Shown one piece after another: positions 53,601 to 61,892 of a stretch of DNA of 64,000 nt (position 1 is its first letter; each line of letters begins with the position of its first letter). The stretch covers positions 45,365,388 through 45,429,387 of the forward strand of contig CM053269.1 of assembly GCA_028583415.1 (NCBI GenBank). Direction: 5' to 3'. This DNA comes from Protea cynaroides. Lineage: Eukaryota; Streptophyta; Magnoliopsida; Proteales; Proteaceae. A model generated the notes under the pieces. It did no database searches, was not told the DNA's origin, and was given only the letters and a program-made list of their open reading frames with translations. Made by a program: the position numbers and the translations under genes.

Positions 53601-56600
53601 GGTTTTTTTTGTGAGTCGATCATTCTTAGAACTTTGACTGTTGGCTCTAATATCATTATAACCTTTTTCAAATCATCCCAGAACCAAGGTTTAAAATCTC
53701 GGGTTTCGAAGGAGTCTCGGCCTCCTCCGAAACCGAGATCTCGGCGAGATCTCGCCGAGACACTGTATTTTGTCCGAGACAGCAGGCTCTCTTGCTGTTT
53801 CGGTGGCCAAAATATAATTTTTAGGTCTCCAACTTCAGGGGAACATCATTTTTACATACAAAAACACATTTAGAGCATAAAATTGTAAAAATAATGACTC
53901 TTTGTGGTTGTTTGGGTTTACAGCCATGTTTTGGCAGTCAACGCTGAAGTTTGTTGTAAACTTAAGCTAATATTGGCTATTATATTCAATCAAATATAGC
54001 AAATGAGACAATAACATAATGCATTGGGGGAAAGAAAAACAAAATAACATTTCATTATAAATCATTACATCATAGTTCAAATGTTCAATACTGAATGATC
54101 CCATAGTCTCGTAGATCGGGCTCACGTATATAAAAATTTCATCAGATTCTACCAATTTTTTTCTCTCTCATAGTCTCATTTAAAAATCTCATTTTTGGGC
54201 AAGAATCTAACCTTCAACAGTTGATATGAAACTCCCACAGCAATCCCCACAGTCCGAAGCACCACCCGTTGCAAGTTGAAAGTCCAAACAAAGAAAAAAT
54301 GAGGAAGAAATAAGAAAATTTTCAAAAAACTAACAAAAAAGAGGAAACAGCAGTTCTCGGTCAAGTTCTCGACCGAGAACAGTGAGTTTTCTCTTTTATA
54401 AAGAGAAAAAAAAAACAAAAGGCAATTTCTCGGCAAGATTTACCGAGATCTCGCCGAGAAATTGCGAGATTTACCGAGATCTCGGCGAGATTATGCATCT
54501 GCCAAGACGAAAAGGGTTATCAACCCTGTTTTCGTCTTGGCTAATGTCGAGAAGGGCGAGATCGGCGAGATCTCGCCGAGATTTTATTCCATGCCCAGAA
54601 CAAGTCATTTGAAATGGTTAACTGTGCTAAACCGACCATGACAAGTAGAAGACCCAAGTCAATTAAATCATTCCTCTGAGGCAAACATGGATCTAAGACC
54701 AGCCTTTTTTGTCTCAAAGCTTTTAAGAGCAATGTAATTGGTGGCAAATCTTGTCAGACCTAGCTTCACTAAATCCCCCCCCCCCACATTTTGTCTTCAA
54801 TAATTGTAGAGTATAACCATGGTTGTAGACAAAGGTATTCACCTGTCTTGCCTTCTCTACAACATCTTTCACAATACTAATATTTCCCATATCCTTCAAC
54901 ATAAGGTCTATGCAAAGAGCAGCACATGGAGTCCAAAACAATTTATACATGGGGTTGTTAATCATTTTTTCCCCAGCCTTCGCTCTGCAGAACAAATAGA
55001 GTTAAACTCAATGTCCATTCATACTGGTGGGTGAATGGTCATCGCCGCCTTGGGACAAGGTTCGAAACTAGGCATACCCGCCATCTCTGTCAACCTCACG
55101 TTCTTGAAGTTACTGCCATTATCTGTGACAACTTGAACCACATTGTCTATCCCTACTTCTGCAACCACCTGCTTCAACAAATTGTAAATATATGTTGAAT
55201 CCTTTCTATGCTTTGAAGCATCCACAGACTTTATAAAAATTGTTCTCCCATCACATGACACGATAAAGTTGATGAGGGACTGCCTCGTGGGTCCAGTCCA
55301 ACCATCACACATGACAATAATTCCATAGGTCTCCAATATGGTTTCAAATTCTTCACATACTCTTCACATTCCTTCTTGTGTTGTGGTAAATAAGTGTTGT
55401 AGAGCTCCTGAGCTGCGGGCCCCTTCACTCCTTCACTCATAGGGCCAACCCTACTTACCACATCTATCATGTTCTAGTAATATGAATCAGTGGTAACATG
55501 TCCAGGAATGTTATTATAAAAAAAACACTTAGACATAGCATTCCCAACTGCCTCCTTTGTGCTAGTCCAATACTGTTTGAGATTTTTTTTCCCATATTTC
55601 TTGCCTGGGGAAGAGTGCAAGATCACTGGAGAGGATGTCTATTGTTCGGCCATGGCATGGTAGTAGGGCCCATGATTGTGAGCCTAAGCTTGAGCCTAAA
55701 GTAAAGGGCCTCACACTCTGAGACCCCCTAAATGGTGGTGGGATCTGTGGCTAGGGATCTAGATCTACTATCTCTCTCCTCCTCTGTGCATGGCCTTGGG
55801 CCTCTGTAGCATGTCTACTAGAACCAGCTCCCCTGAACATTTGCCTCCAATGCCTATCTACTGGCCCTCATGGCCAGTCTCATCTGCTCTTCCTCTGGAC
55901 CCTGGTAGTCAAGGTCATCCAAGTTAAGCTCCTCTTGGATCAGAGTACTCCTCGCTGAGTGCAGGTAACTCCTCTCTAAGCATGAATCTACAAATTACTA
56001 CCTCGCCACCCTCTTACCTATGTTCCTCTGTAACCCGCCCTTCATCACCTCAGCCATGGTTTTTTTTAATTTGTACAGGGACACTGGGACATCCAGTTAC
56101 ATTACCATCCCCACCAGCCAGATGCCATTCCAGGCAAGTAGCTCCACCTCCTCCAATTCTTTTCTTACAGTAGTTGCATTGGGAGGTCCTCTTGTTAGCA
56201 TCAATAGGGGTACCATGCCTCCATGCAAGGTCTCAGATCCTTGTGAGTCAGACATTATGTTGCTAATAGCCTAATACAAATAAACAATAATGATATTATA
56301 AATTAGCAATTTAGCACCCAAACTTCAATTGAAAATCAGTGTAATTAAAGTATTAAACATAAAAGCTATATGAAACATCACAATAAGTAATCAACTTCAA
56401 TTGAAAGTAACTATGACATGTATTTCAGTTTGATCAAATTCAACTGAAAGTACGTTCAAAATTCAATTTAGGACTTACCATGATTTTCTAACATAAAATA
56501 GAAAATTAAACCTATTTATTTCTATTTAAACAATAATAAAAACGTGGTTAATCATCATACAATATACATTGAACATAGTAAAAGTGTTCAAATACTCGAA

Positions 56601-59600
56601 ACATCAATTTTGACGGGGTTTATGGTTGAAATCGATATTTCGGACCAAAATACTGCATTTTTCATACCGACACTTAGTTTTGTTTCGTATTTGCTAAAAC
56701 CCAAAACATGCCGGCCAAAATCCAAAATTTCAGCCGAAATTTGGAACTATAATTAGAAGTCTGTAGGAAAAGTGGAGACTTTGTGCGCGGGACAGCTTCC
56801 CGCCCGGGCTTTTTTCCTTCCTCTTCGGCTTGGGATTTAGTTAGATTGGTCCTTGGTTCGAATCATATTGTTCCATGGTCACATTCCTAGGCATGCCTTC
56901 ATTCAGTGGAGAGTCAGGATGCAGTCCCTCTCCACCAGATCTTTTCCTTATTCAGCAACCCAAGACACTTCTCATCTGTTTTTAGACTGCTCTTTCCTTC
57001 TCCTCTAGCCCTTGGGAAGGAGTCCACAGCTGGCCTGTCAGGAGACGTATTCAGCCCTTCCAAGGGAACGGAGATGGATCCGCCACGCTTTCCATGGGAA
57101 GACTATCTATGATACCCTTGGTAGACTTGCCTTCTGTGCAACTATTTACCACATTTGGATGGAGAGAAATAGCAGATCTTGGATGCCCAAATCCAGAACG
57201 CTACATCAAATATGGGAAGCCATTTTGTTTGAAGTTCGGGAGACGCTCTCCCCCATTGCTAAGCCCTCCCTGGATTCAACGAGGAACAAACTCGTTGTTA
57301 ATTCTTGGGATCCATTTATCCAATTTTAAAGTGGGTAGGAGTTCCCATTTGATTTTTCTGTTGATTTCTATTGTCTTGCTTCTAGGATTGCCTGTAGGGA
57401 ATCCGGCTTTGTAGTCTCCTTGGGCTTCGTTTTTTAATGTAACTCTTTACTCACAAAAAAAAAAACACTGGATAAATAAGCAGTTTTGCTTGTGTAAAAC
57501 AGTTTCTGTCTAATTATTTTTTCCTGTTTGCAGATGATACACAGAATTCTATGGTTTTTCACATCAATGACTCAAATTGCTAGTATGCAACTGAGATGCT
57601 TTGAAGTGGCCTCAAGTCTGAAATAAGGTATTCAAAAAGAGGGATAGAAAGAAAATTCTCTACGGACGGGACAATAATTTTTGTTCTTTTTTGGATAAAC
57701 GAGAGGACTAGTCAAATCACCCACATTAAGGCAGGCATTGGAAAGCATGTCAAATTACATTCCAGCTCCTCTATAGATGGTAGATGGGAGCTGGAATGTC
57801 TGCCTAGGAAGCAAGATGGTGTCAGAGTGAGCCATGAGGCCTGTAAGATTAGTGAACAAAGCACTACTCTCCAAATTGATATGGAGATTGGGTGAATAAA
57901 CATGAAGTTTATGGAGAATTAAACAGTTGGGAAACTCAAAAAGGGATAAGAACCTCTTGGCCAAGCTTACAAAGAGGATGATGAAAAATGTTCAGAGCTA
58001 TGCTGTAAAGCAACCAGACTACAGGTAGGTAATGGAAAGAGAATTCAATCCTGGAGGAACCGCTGATGTGCAGGGCAGCTTCTAATGATTCTCAAATCTC
58101 ATAATGTAGCAGTTAATAGAGAATCACTGGTGAAAGACAGCATTGTAGTCAGTGGATCTGTCATGCTGAATCCACCACCATGCATTATTTAATGGATTAA
58201 TGGTAAGGCTGCATACATTCTGCCCCTCCCCAGACCCTACAGTAGTGGGAGCCTCATGCACTGGGACGCCCAATGTCCATATATACAGGAAATCTGGAAT
58301 CAATGGTTCAACAATGTTGATGTGGTCTGGGTAATGGCTGGTAGCTTGAAGAATATGATGTAGAACCGGCATGCAAATTCATTAAGAGGTAGTGGCAGGA
58401 TTCAGGAAAATGAGAAAAATACTGGCTTCAAGTATAACATGGGGAATAATACAAGGCTGGACAGAAATAAAATGATGCTTTTTAATGGAGATGAACCTAG
58501 GACATACTATGGGTTTATAGCGAAACATCCTGGTGAGCCTCTATTTGCAGAATTCCACCACACATCAGTATCAACTATAAGGAGGGATCAGACAACTCTC
58601 TTTTTCTATGATTTTTTTGTATTTTTTGGTACAGTTTTCTTAGAAGGCCTACTGTGTACTATCTTCTTCTTTTTTTTTCCTTTCTTTTGGAGTAGGGGTT
58701 AGGTATGCTCTTATTTTTCCTCTTAATAAAGATGGCTTACCTGTAAAACAGTTTTCGTACTTTCACGCTCAAGCAAGCAAAAAGATGGAAATATATTTAC
58801 CCAAAAAAAAAAAAAAAGCAAAGATGGATATCAATTATATAAATAACCACATATGCAAAGAATTAAACAGCACTGATGAAAAAAGCGAAGAAAGACAAAG
58901 ATGGCCAACAAACCCTATTCTCTCTTGTCCCTTCCCATTGTTCCTCATGCTCACGTTTTCTTTTCCACATTTCTTTTGTTTCTTCCTCATCCTTCTTCAA
59001 TCTCCCCTCCTCTTCTGATATCTACAAAATAGAACACCGCCATTAATCAAGGGCATCTGTAGCAAGAAACTGATATCTTACAGAAAACAAAAATTTTATG
59101 ACCTATGAGCTTCTCATACCCTCATTTGCATTTTTCTCCTACGCCATTCCTGTTCTGTTAACAGCTCTTGCACCTTTTGTTTTAATTGGCGCTGAAACTC
59201 TTCTGATTGCTGATACTGCTGTTCATATTTACCCTGTATCATATGGTCCATGGAGTGAGAAAACCAGACTTTGAGAGCATGCCACATGTTGCCTTTGATT
59301 TAACATTAACAGCCTATTAAGAAGCCAGATATTGTGCTCTTTTCTTAATGTGTTGATGAAAAGACAAAACACACGATCATCATGCTCCCAAAAGGCCATA
59401 AGCATGAAGCTCCTTCCTGAGCCCAATGTTAACCCCAGCCCAATTGCATTAATTTGGAAAAATTTCCAATGACCAAGCAAGAAAATTGATGACTGTCACA
59501 ACTCACAAGACTAAAAATTCCTTTGTAACAAGTGAAGAATCATTGACCTACTTTTCTATTTCTTAAAGAGTGAACCACTAAAACTGCTGCTTCAGAAAAT

Positions 59601-61892
59601 AAATGACAATGTCAACATATACAGACTCAAAGACAGGAAAATGTATAATATTAAAAATTCAAAGAATAGAAAAATACTAAGGCAATACTCAACAAAAATA
59701 AACAACAATAACAACTCTGAAGTATTAAGTACCGAAACTAATCCCAGCAGTATTTGCCAGCAAGGAAACTGTAAAAAAACAATAATTCAGAAAACAGAAG
59801 ACTTGATGTTATATTGTTACAATACATAACAAAGATACTTCAAAGAATAAAAGCACTATAATCAGGTTTATCCACGTAGTATGTCTACTGGGCAGGTTGG
59901 AATACACATGAACACCTGAACTGGCATGCCATTGAACCCATGTAGACCTATGACTGACCAAAATGAAGGGGACTTGGGGGTTTATGGCTTCATTCTCAGT
60001 GGCCCCACTCTTTAACCATCCCTGACTGACCCTCATGGCCTCATCTAATTTCTTCTTTTCATTGCTTCCACCTCCTCATTTTCTTTTTTGGCTTGTCCTC
60101 CTTCCACCCCACTCCCATCTCCTATTACAGCAAAAAAGGTTATCGGCAATTACATGGAGAAGCTGCTGCTACTTTCTGCCAATCTGATCAGTTGCCAGCA
60201 CTTCTACCACTGCCAATCTTTTACTTCTCCTTTGTCTTCTATATATTTCCTTCCCCTTAGCTCCCCCGGGGGATGTTATTAGGTCAGTAATGCTGTAATT
60301 GGATCAGTATGCGGGAAAGAGTAGAAAAAATAAATTTTTTCTTGGGTGAGCCCACCACTGTCTATCCATTACGGGTAGGTTTGGGACAGGCCCAGTTCTA
60401 TTTACCCCACTGGTTGCCACATATGCCCATGCATTCATGGGTGTAATAAATCTTCTAATAAGCCTTTATGGCATTACCCCAATTAAATGGAAATCTTCAG
60501 CCCGCAGCAGTTCCATAATTACCAGATACAGACCCAGAAAGGGCGTACCACGTGGAAGAGACTCTCGCCATTGCAGGGTCTGGGGAGGGGTTAATGTACA
60601 CAGCCTTGCCCCTACTTCATAGAGAGGCTATTTCCAGATTTGAACTCATGACCACCAGATCACAATGGAGCAACCTTACTGTTGAGCCAAGGATGTCAAA
60701 CTTTTCAAATACTTCCAGTTTATGCAAACAGCAGGATTGTAAAATGTGCATGCTAACTCAAAATGATTAGATGGATGTGCAACTTTACATTACCTCTTCA
60801 ACCAGTGACTTTATCTTTGATGCATTGTCTTTCTTCAACTGCTTCTTCCTCTTAGCTAGAAGTTCTTCTGCAATTCATTTGGAAACACATAAGCGCCACC
60901 ATCTATTCCTTCTGTTATCCCACAGGGGGGGGGAAAGTTTGGAAACAAAGGATGTTAGGCACCAAGGGGGAACTTTGATTCGGCAATCATTTATTGCCAC
61001 ATCTAGTACCAGTTTCACATGGATATGGATGTGGACTTTGTGGGGGCTGGGTAGAATATAAGTATTTTATATTTAAATATTTTAAAATAGTATAATATAA
61101 TATTAATAATTTTGTGTTACATAAGAGATCAAATTAATCACAGATGTGGGTAACTAAGCTATTTGTACTGCCATCTCTCTCTGTTTGCATTTATGCAAGT
61201 GTGTGTGTGTGTGCGTGTGCGTGTGCGTGTGCGTGTGCGTGTGCGTGTGCATGTGCATGTGCACGTGCGCGTGCGCGTGCGCGTGCGTGTGTACATCTGC
61301 AGTGGTTGGCCTGTCCATACTGTTTGGTGTTGGAATACGTCTGTGCACATGCTAAAAAGTTGAACAGAGGTGAGCTATATTCATTGTATAAAAGGGGGGA
61401 AGGGAGGATATGTCAACTCCTACTTTTAAATATTACAATAACAATATTCCAACACTGAGGCTTAACAGCCATGTCCATTAATTAAAAGGTCAATTGTGCT
61501 GGTTAGATTAGAATCAGGAGTATTTACTCTAGTTCTGAGAACTTTCTTCATTGATCAAATTCAGGATGGTCTACATGAATATACCATTATAGCACATTGA
61601 AGTTAATGCAGTATGCACACAACATTTAGGGGTATGGGGTAAAAAAGGGGCTGCTTAGAAGCTATTGAAGAGACCAATTTAAAACAAAATGTCACACAAG
61701 CGAAGACTAAGAATCTCAAGAAAGTGTGGTAGAACTGTAGCACATCCCAGAACATCCAGGTGTTTGCCCTTAGAAAGAAAAGGATATTCAAACTTAGTGA
61801 CTAGTGCACACCTTTTGCTGCATTAACTTGGCTAAGAATATATTCTCTTTCTTGTGGCTCAAGTAACAGTTGTTGGGCTTTGGCTAATGCTG
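39113..61892 (-). CDS. DNAJC8/SPF31-like J-domain protein (5' end outside window)
   Basis: Six exons on the minus strand (61812-61892, 60794-60867, 59120-59233, 58914-59021, 39283-39321, 39113-39199) join in frame to about 167 residues ending at a TAA at 39113-39115. They cover the end of the J domain (LAKAQQLLLEPQEREYILSQ), a lysine-rich segment (EELLAKRKKQLKKDNASKIK), a long charged coiled coil (QQSEEFQRQLKQKVQELLTE, EWRRRKMQMR, ISEEEGRLKKDEEETKEMWK) and the family C-terminus (VSSWRDFMKTGKK, GKKGEIRPPKLKTEDPNKSY, VQRPVKRG). Arabidopsis At5g22080 has the same order and about 246 residues, so some 80 N-terminal residues, including the HPD motif, lie right of 64000. Human DNAJC8/SPF31 associates with the spliceosome; a similar role is inferred. 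Introns include one of 19,592 bp between the fourth and fifth exons listed. Frame and splice phases are intact. Confidence 0.9.
39283..39321 (-). CDS. DNAJC8-like penultimate exon (39 nt)
   Basis: 13 codons, VSSWRDFMKTGKK, phase 0 at both ends, acceptor CTATAG and donor AAG/GTGTGT. The family motif R-V-x-S-W-R is completed by the arginine ending the previous exon 19.6 kb upstream. Confidence 0.9.
39697..39866 (-). mobile_element. tRNA-derived SINE with 18-bp target duplication
   Basis: 170 bp flanked by a perfect 18-bp direct repeat AATGAATGCCTTCTCTAA (39679-39696 and 39867-39884). On the minus strand it starts AGGGGCCATTGCTTGGTGC (5' tRNA-like region), contains a B-box-like GGGTTCAAGTA, and ends in CTCTTTTT, a short T tail like that of plant Au SINEs. 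It lies in the sense direction in the large DNAJC8-like intron. Confidence 0.88.
39885..40397. other. Intronic sequence, no recognised feature
   Basis: No transposon ends, duplications or coding matches were seen in this stretch of the DNAJC8-like intron. Confidence 0.4.
40398..40601. mobile_element. Short hAT MITE (204 bp)
   Basis: The ends CAAGGTTCTAAAT and (reverse complement) CATGGTTCAAGTAAT are imperfect inverted repeats. They are flanked by CTCTCAGC (40390-40397) and CTCTCGGC (40602-40609), a one-mismatch 8-bp duplication. The interior is rich in TCGGATCGG/CCGATC motifs. Confidence 0.75.
40770..41520 (+). mobile_element. LINE RNase H segment with internal tandem duplication
   Basis: Frames read LKLNFN, APRVLVA and GPLWVV-like fragments of an L1 RNase H domain, ending with FVHEISRINQWKQRTANISN at 41325-41385. 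The segment 40782-41036 is repeated at 41037-41325 (both start near TGATGAAGCTAAACTTCAAT). The second copy has a further ~32-bp internal repeat of GACCTATCATGGCAGAACAA. Stops occur in all frames. Confidence 0.65.
41521..43072. other. Intronic sequence, no recognised feature
   Basis: AT-rich and without recognisable coding or transposon ends. It lies between two LINE fragments. Confidence 0.4.
43073..46500 (-). mobile_element. L1-type LINE with ORF1 and RT remnants, interrupted by an LTR
   Basis: On the minus strand, 46430-46000 encodes an ORF1 domain of the DUF4283 type (LENGLFIFRFSAEEDKLNAL, then WVTLFGLPLHLRGEEALSFI) with a stop and frameshift. The stretch 45989-45417 is a proline-rich ORF1 tail. 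At 45400-45240 are RT pieces (GQGCPISPF). After the LTR insertion come SCFTDDIMIFAKV (FADD box, 44590-44550), SGLRINCQKTSIFL, the LRRVKDVNLACILKL stretch at 44060-44000, and the C-terminal region. A broken poly(A) tail (43073-43102 region) marks the 3' end. Inactive. Sense with respect to the DNAJC8-like gene. Confidence 0.82.
44818..45189 (-). mobile_element. Solo LTR inserted in an L1 LINE
   Basis: On the minus strand it starts TGTTAGAATAAGTGG and ends ATTTTGTTACA; the last ~120 bp resemble the LTR at 3665-3922. No PBS or internal sequence follows. The flanking bases (GTGCC and AATCT) do not form a target duplication, so either it is old or the insertion was rearranged. L1 reverse-transcriptase sequence continues on both sides. 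Confidence 0.7.
46501..47985. other. AT-rich intronic sequence, no recognised feature
   Basis: A short GAAA-type repeat near 47840 is the only structure noticed. There is no coding evidence. Confidence 0.4.
48076..49508. mobile_element. hAT-like element with AGAGATGTAAACGGAT ends and an internal tandem duplication
   Basis: Inverted ends AGAGATGTAAACGGAT and ATCCGTTTACATCTCT. The flanks TTGTGGAT and GTGTGGAT form a one-mismatch 8-bp duplication, and removing the element restores the L1 reading RVVDSLVSANQS. The interior contains two nearly identical direct copies of a ~371-bp unit (about 48652-49022 and 49023-49395). No transposase. Confidence 0.8.
48652..49395. repeat. 371-bp tandem duplication
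   Basis: The two copies both contain TTTACTCGTTATTACTATAT, GGATCTGTTATATGCACATG and AGTACCTATAAAAGGTG at a constant offset of about 371 bp. Differences are a few single-base changes and small insertions, so the duplication is much younger than the surrounding L1. Confidence 0.9.
50408..53110 (+). mobile_element. BED-finger hAT element, plus-strand arm of an inverted pair
   Basis: It starts CATAGTTCCAAATTTTGG. The transposase start MSDSQRSRDLAWRHGTPLDA is at 51623, with a BED zinc finger (CNYCKKRIGGEGGGATRLKW, then H...GC). A frame break at 51840 is followed by DUF659 pieces (CDGWTGP-like at 52575, VVTNNGSNF-like at 52755, LFWTPCVAHCIDLMLKDM-like at 52965). The arm ends near 53110 at YGGISVF. 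A (TA)n(GA)n run lies at 50583-50649. Stops are frequent; pseudogene. Confidence 0.8.
50581..50649. repeat. (TA)n followed by (GA)n microsatellite
   Basis: About 38 bases of alternating T and A, then about 30 bases of alternating G and A, inside the 5' region of the plus-strand hAT arm. The minus-strand arm lacks it. Confidence 0.95.
53330..56752 (-). mobile_element. BED-finger hAT element, minus-strand arm of an inverted pair, with nested hAT
   Basis: On the minus strand the outer end starts TATAGTTCCAAATTTCGG at 56752. The transposase start MSDSQ lies at about 56254, with a frameshifted BED finger. DUF659 pieces follow: IVMCDGWTGPTRQSLINFIV, VVQVVTDNGSNF (55336-55100) and LFWTPCAALCIDLMLKDMGN (54960-54890). 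Sequence related to GVTRFATNYIALKSFETKKA follows at 54780-54602. A 0.9-kb hAT element interrupts here, and then FWDDLKKVIMILEPTVKVLR continues at 53684-53600. Compared with the plus arm, about 700 bp of 5' non-coding sequence is missing near 56600. Pseudogene. Confidence 0.8.
53685..54593. mobile_element. Non-autonomous hAT element (CTCGG family), complete
   Basis: The ends CAAGGTTTAAAATCTCGG and (reverse complement) CATGGAATAAAATCTCGG are flanked by a perfect 8-bp duplication CCCAGAAC (53677-53684, 54594-54601). Subterminal regions are built from CGAGATCTCGGCGAGATCTC-like palindromes. Its left 430 bp match the right end of the transposase-bearing element at 1-3415, so it looks like an internal-deletion relative. 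It splits the transposase frame of the minus-strand hAT arm. Confidence 0.93.
57520..58745 (+). mobile_element. Further LINE fragments
   Basis: 57520-57640 contains a short RT-like FLFADDTQNSMVF (FADD box) and a SGLKSEIR stretch. 58560-58745 resembles the T-rich 3' UTR of plant L1 elements, with CTTAATAAAGATGGCTTACC at its end. The part between includes a SINE piece (58199-58272) and unrecognised sequence. Confidence 0.5.
58199..58272 (+). mobile_element. Au SINE, 3' half
   Basis: It contains GGTAAGGCTGCATACATT, CCCCTCCCCAGACCC and GGGAGCCTCATGCACTGGG in order, the conserved 3' body of angiosperm Au SINEs. The tRNA-like 5' half is missing. Confidence 0.82.
58914..59021 (-). CDS. DNAJC8-like exon (coiled coil, end)
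   Basis: 108 nt, 36 codons, phase 0: ISEEEGRLKKDEEETKEMWK and RKREHEEQWEGTRENR. Acceptor TTGTAG, donor AGG/GTTTGT leading into the 19.6-kb intron. Confidence 0.93.
59120..59233 (-). CDS. DNAJC8-like exon (coiled coil, start)
   Basis: 114 nt, 38 codons, phase 0: GKYEQQYQQSEEFQRQLKQK and VQELLTEQEWRRRKMQMR. Acceptor ATACAG, donor AGG/GTATGA. Confidence 0.93.
59234..60793 (-). other. DNAJC8-like intron containing an Au SINE
   Basis: 1,560 bp. Apart from the SINE at 60538-60688 I recognise nothing; 59640-59830 is A-rich. Confidence 0.5.
60538..60688 (-). mobile_element. Au SINE, full length
   Basis: On the minus strand: 5' tRNA-like GGCTCAACAGTAAGGTTGC, B-box-like GAGTTCAAATC, body CCTCTCTATGAAGTAGGGG and CCCCTCCCCAGACCCTGC, and 3' end GGTACGCCCTTTC. 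This is the standard Au SINE order, about 150 bp. No clear target duplication. Confidence 0.87.
60794..60867 (-). CDS. DNAJC8-like exon (lysine-rich segment)
   Basis: 74 nt. Two bases complete a split Glu, then 24 codons: ELLAKRKKQLKKDNASKIKS and LVEE. Acceptor TTGCAG, donor GAG/GTAATG. Confidence 0.92.
60868..61811 (-). other. DNAJC8-like intron with a (GT)n-type microsatellite
   Basis: 944 bp. A GTGTGC/GT repeat occupies about 61199-61290. Otherwise nothing is recognised. Confidence 0.6.
61199..61290. repeat. (GT)n / (GTGTGC)n microsatellite
   Basis: About 90 bases of alternating purine-pyrimidine sequence: GT dinucleotides, then GTGTGC units, ending in a GCGCGTGC-rich part. The regular open frames across it on both strands are artefacts of the repeat. 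Confidence 0.96.
61812..61892 (-). CDS. DNAJC8-like exon (end of J domain), first visible
   Basis: 81 nt: two bases of a split codon, then ALAKAQQLLLEPQEREYILS and QVNAAK, and the first base of the split Glu. Matches the last helix of the J domain and following linker. The acceptor is taken at TGTGAG/CA; an alternative AG three bases downstream exists. The HPD-containing exons are not in the window. Confidence 0.88.

Larger units (their letters stand above)
47986..57466 (+). mobile_element. L1-type LINE split by two hAT insertions
   Basis: Three collinear plus-strand pieces belong to one L1. 47986-48075 encodes CDLIYKFVAKVLAN and LKRVVD. 49509-50407 resumes with DSLVSANQSG and runs through IHKADDFVRWEFI, SGLQVNLPKSSLFLSKIDE and SLMSAFLWKDSDNNKFLHT. 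56753-57466 holds the C-terminal zinc-binding region (IPRHAFIQWRVRMQ, TSHLFLDCS) and a 3' UTR ending in poly(A) at 57454-57466. Comparison with the L1 at 26880-28520 shows that several hundred bp are missing at the second break. Stops and frameshifts are frequent. Confidence 0.83.
39322..58913 (-). other. 19.6-kb intron of the DNAJC8-like gene
   Basis: The donor is AGG/GTTTGT at 58913 and the acceptor CTATAG at 39322. It contains a SINE, hAT elements, several L1 LINEs, a solo LTR and an inverted pair of hAT elements, listed separately. No host exon of this gene was recognised within it. Confidence 0.8.

Noticed and set aside
58439..58702. An 87-codon plus-strand frame
   Set aside because: Its second half is the T-rich 3' UTR of a LINE; no domain and no support as a host exon.
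61144..61458. Several overlapping open frames on both strands over the GT repeat
   Set aside because: They are artefacts of an alternating GT/GC microsatellite and encode only CA/CV/HT-type repeats.
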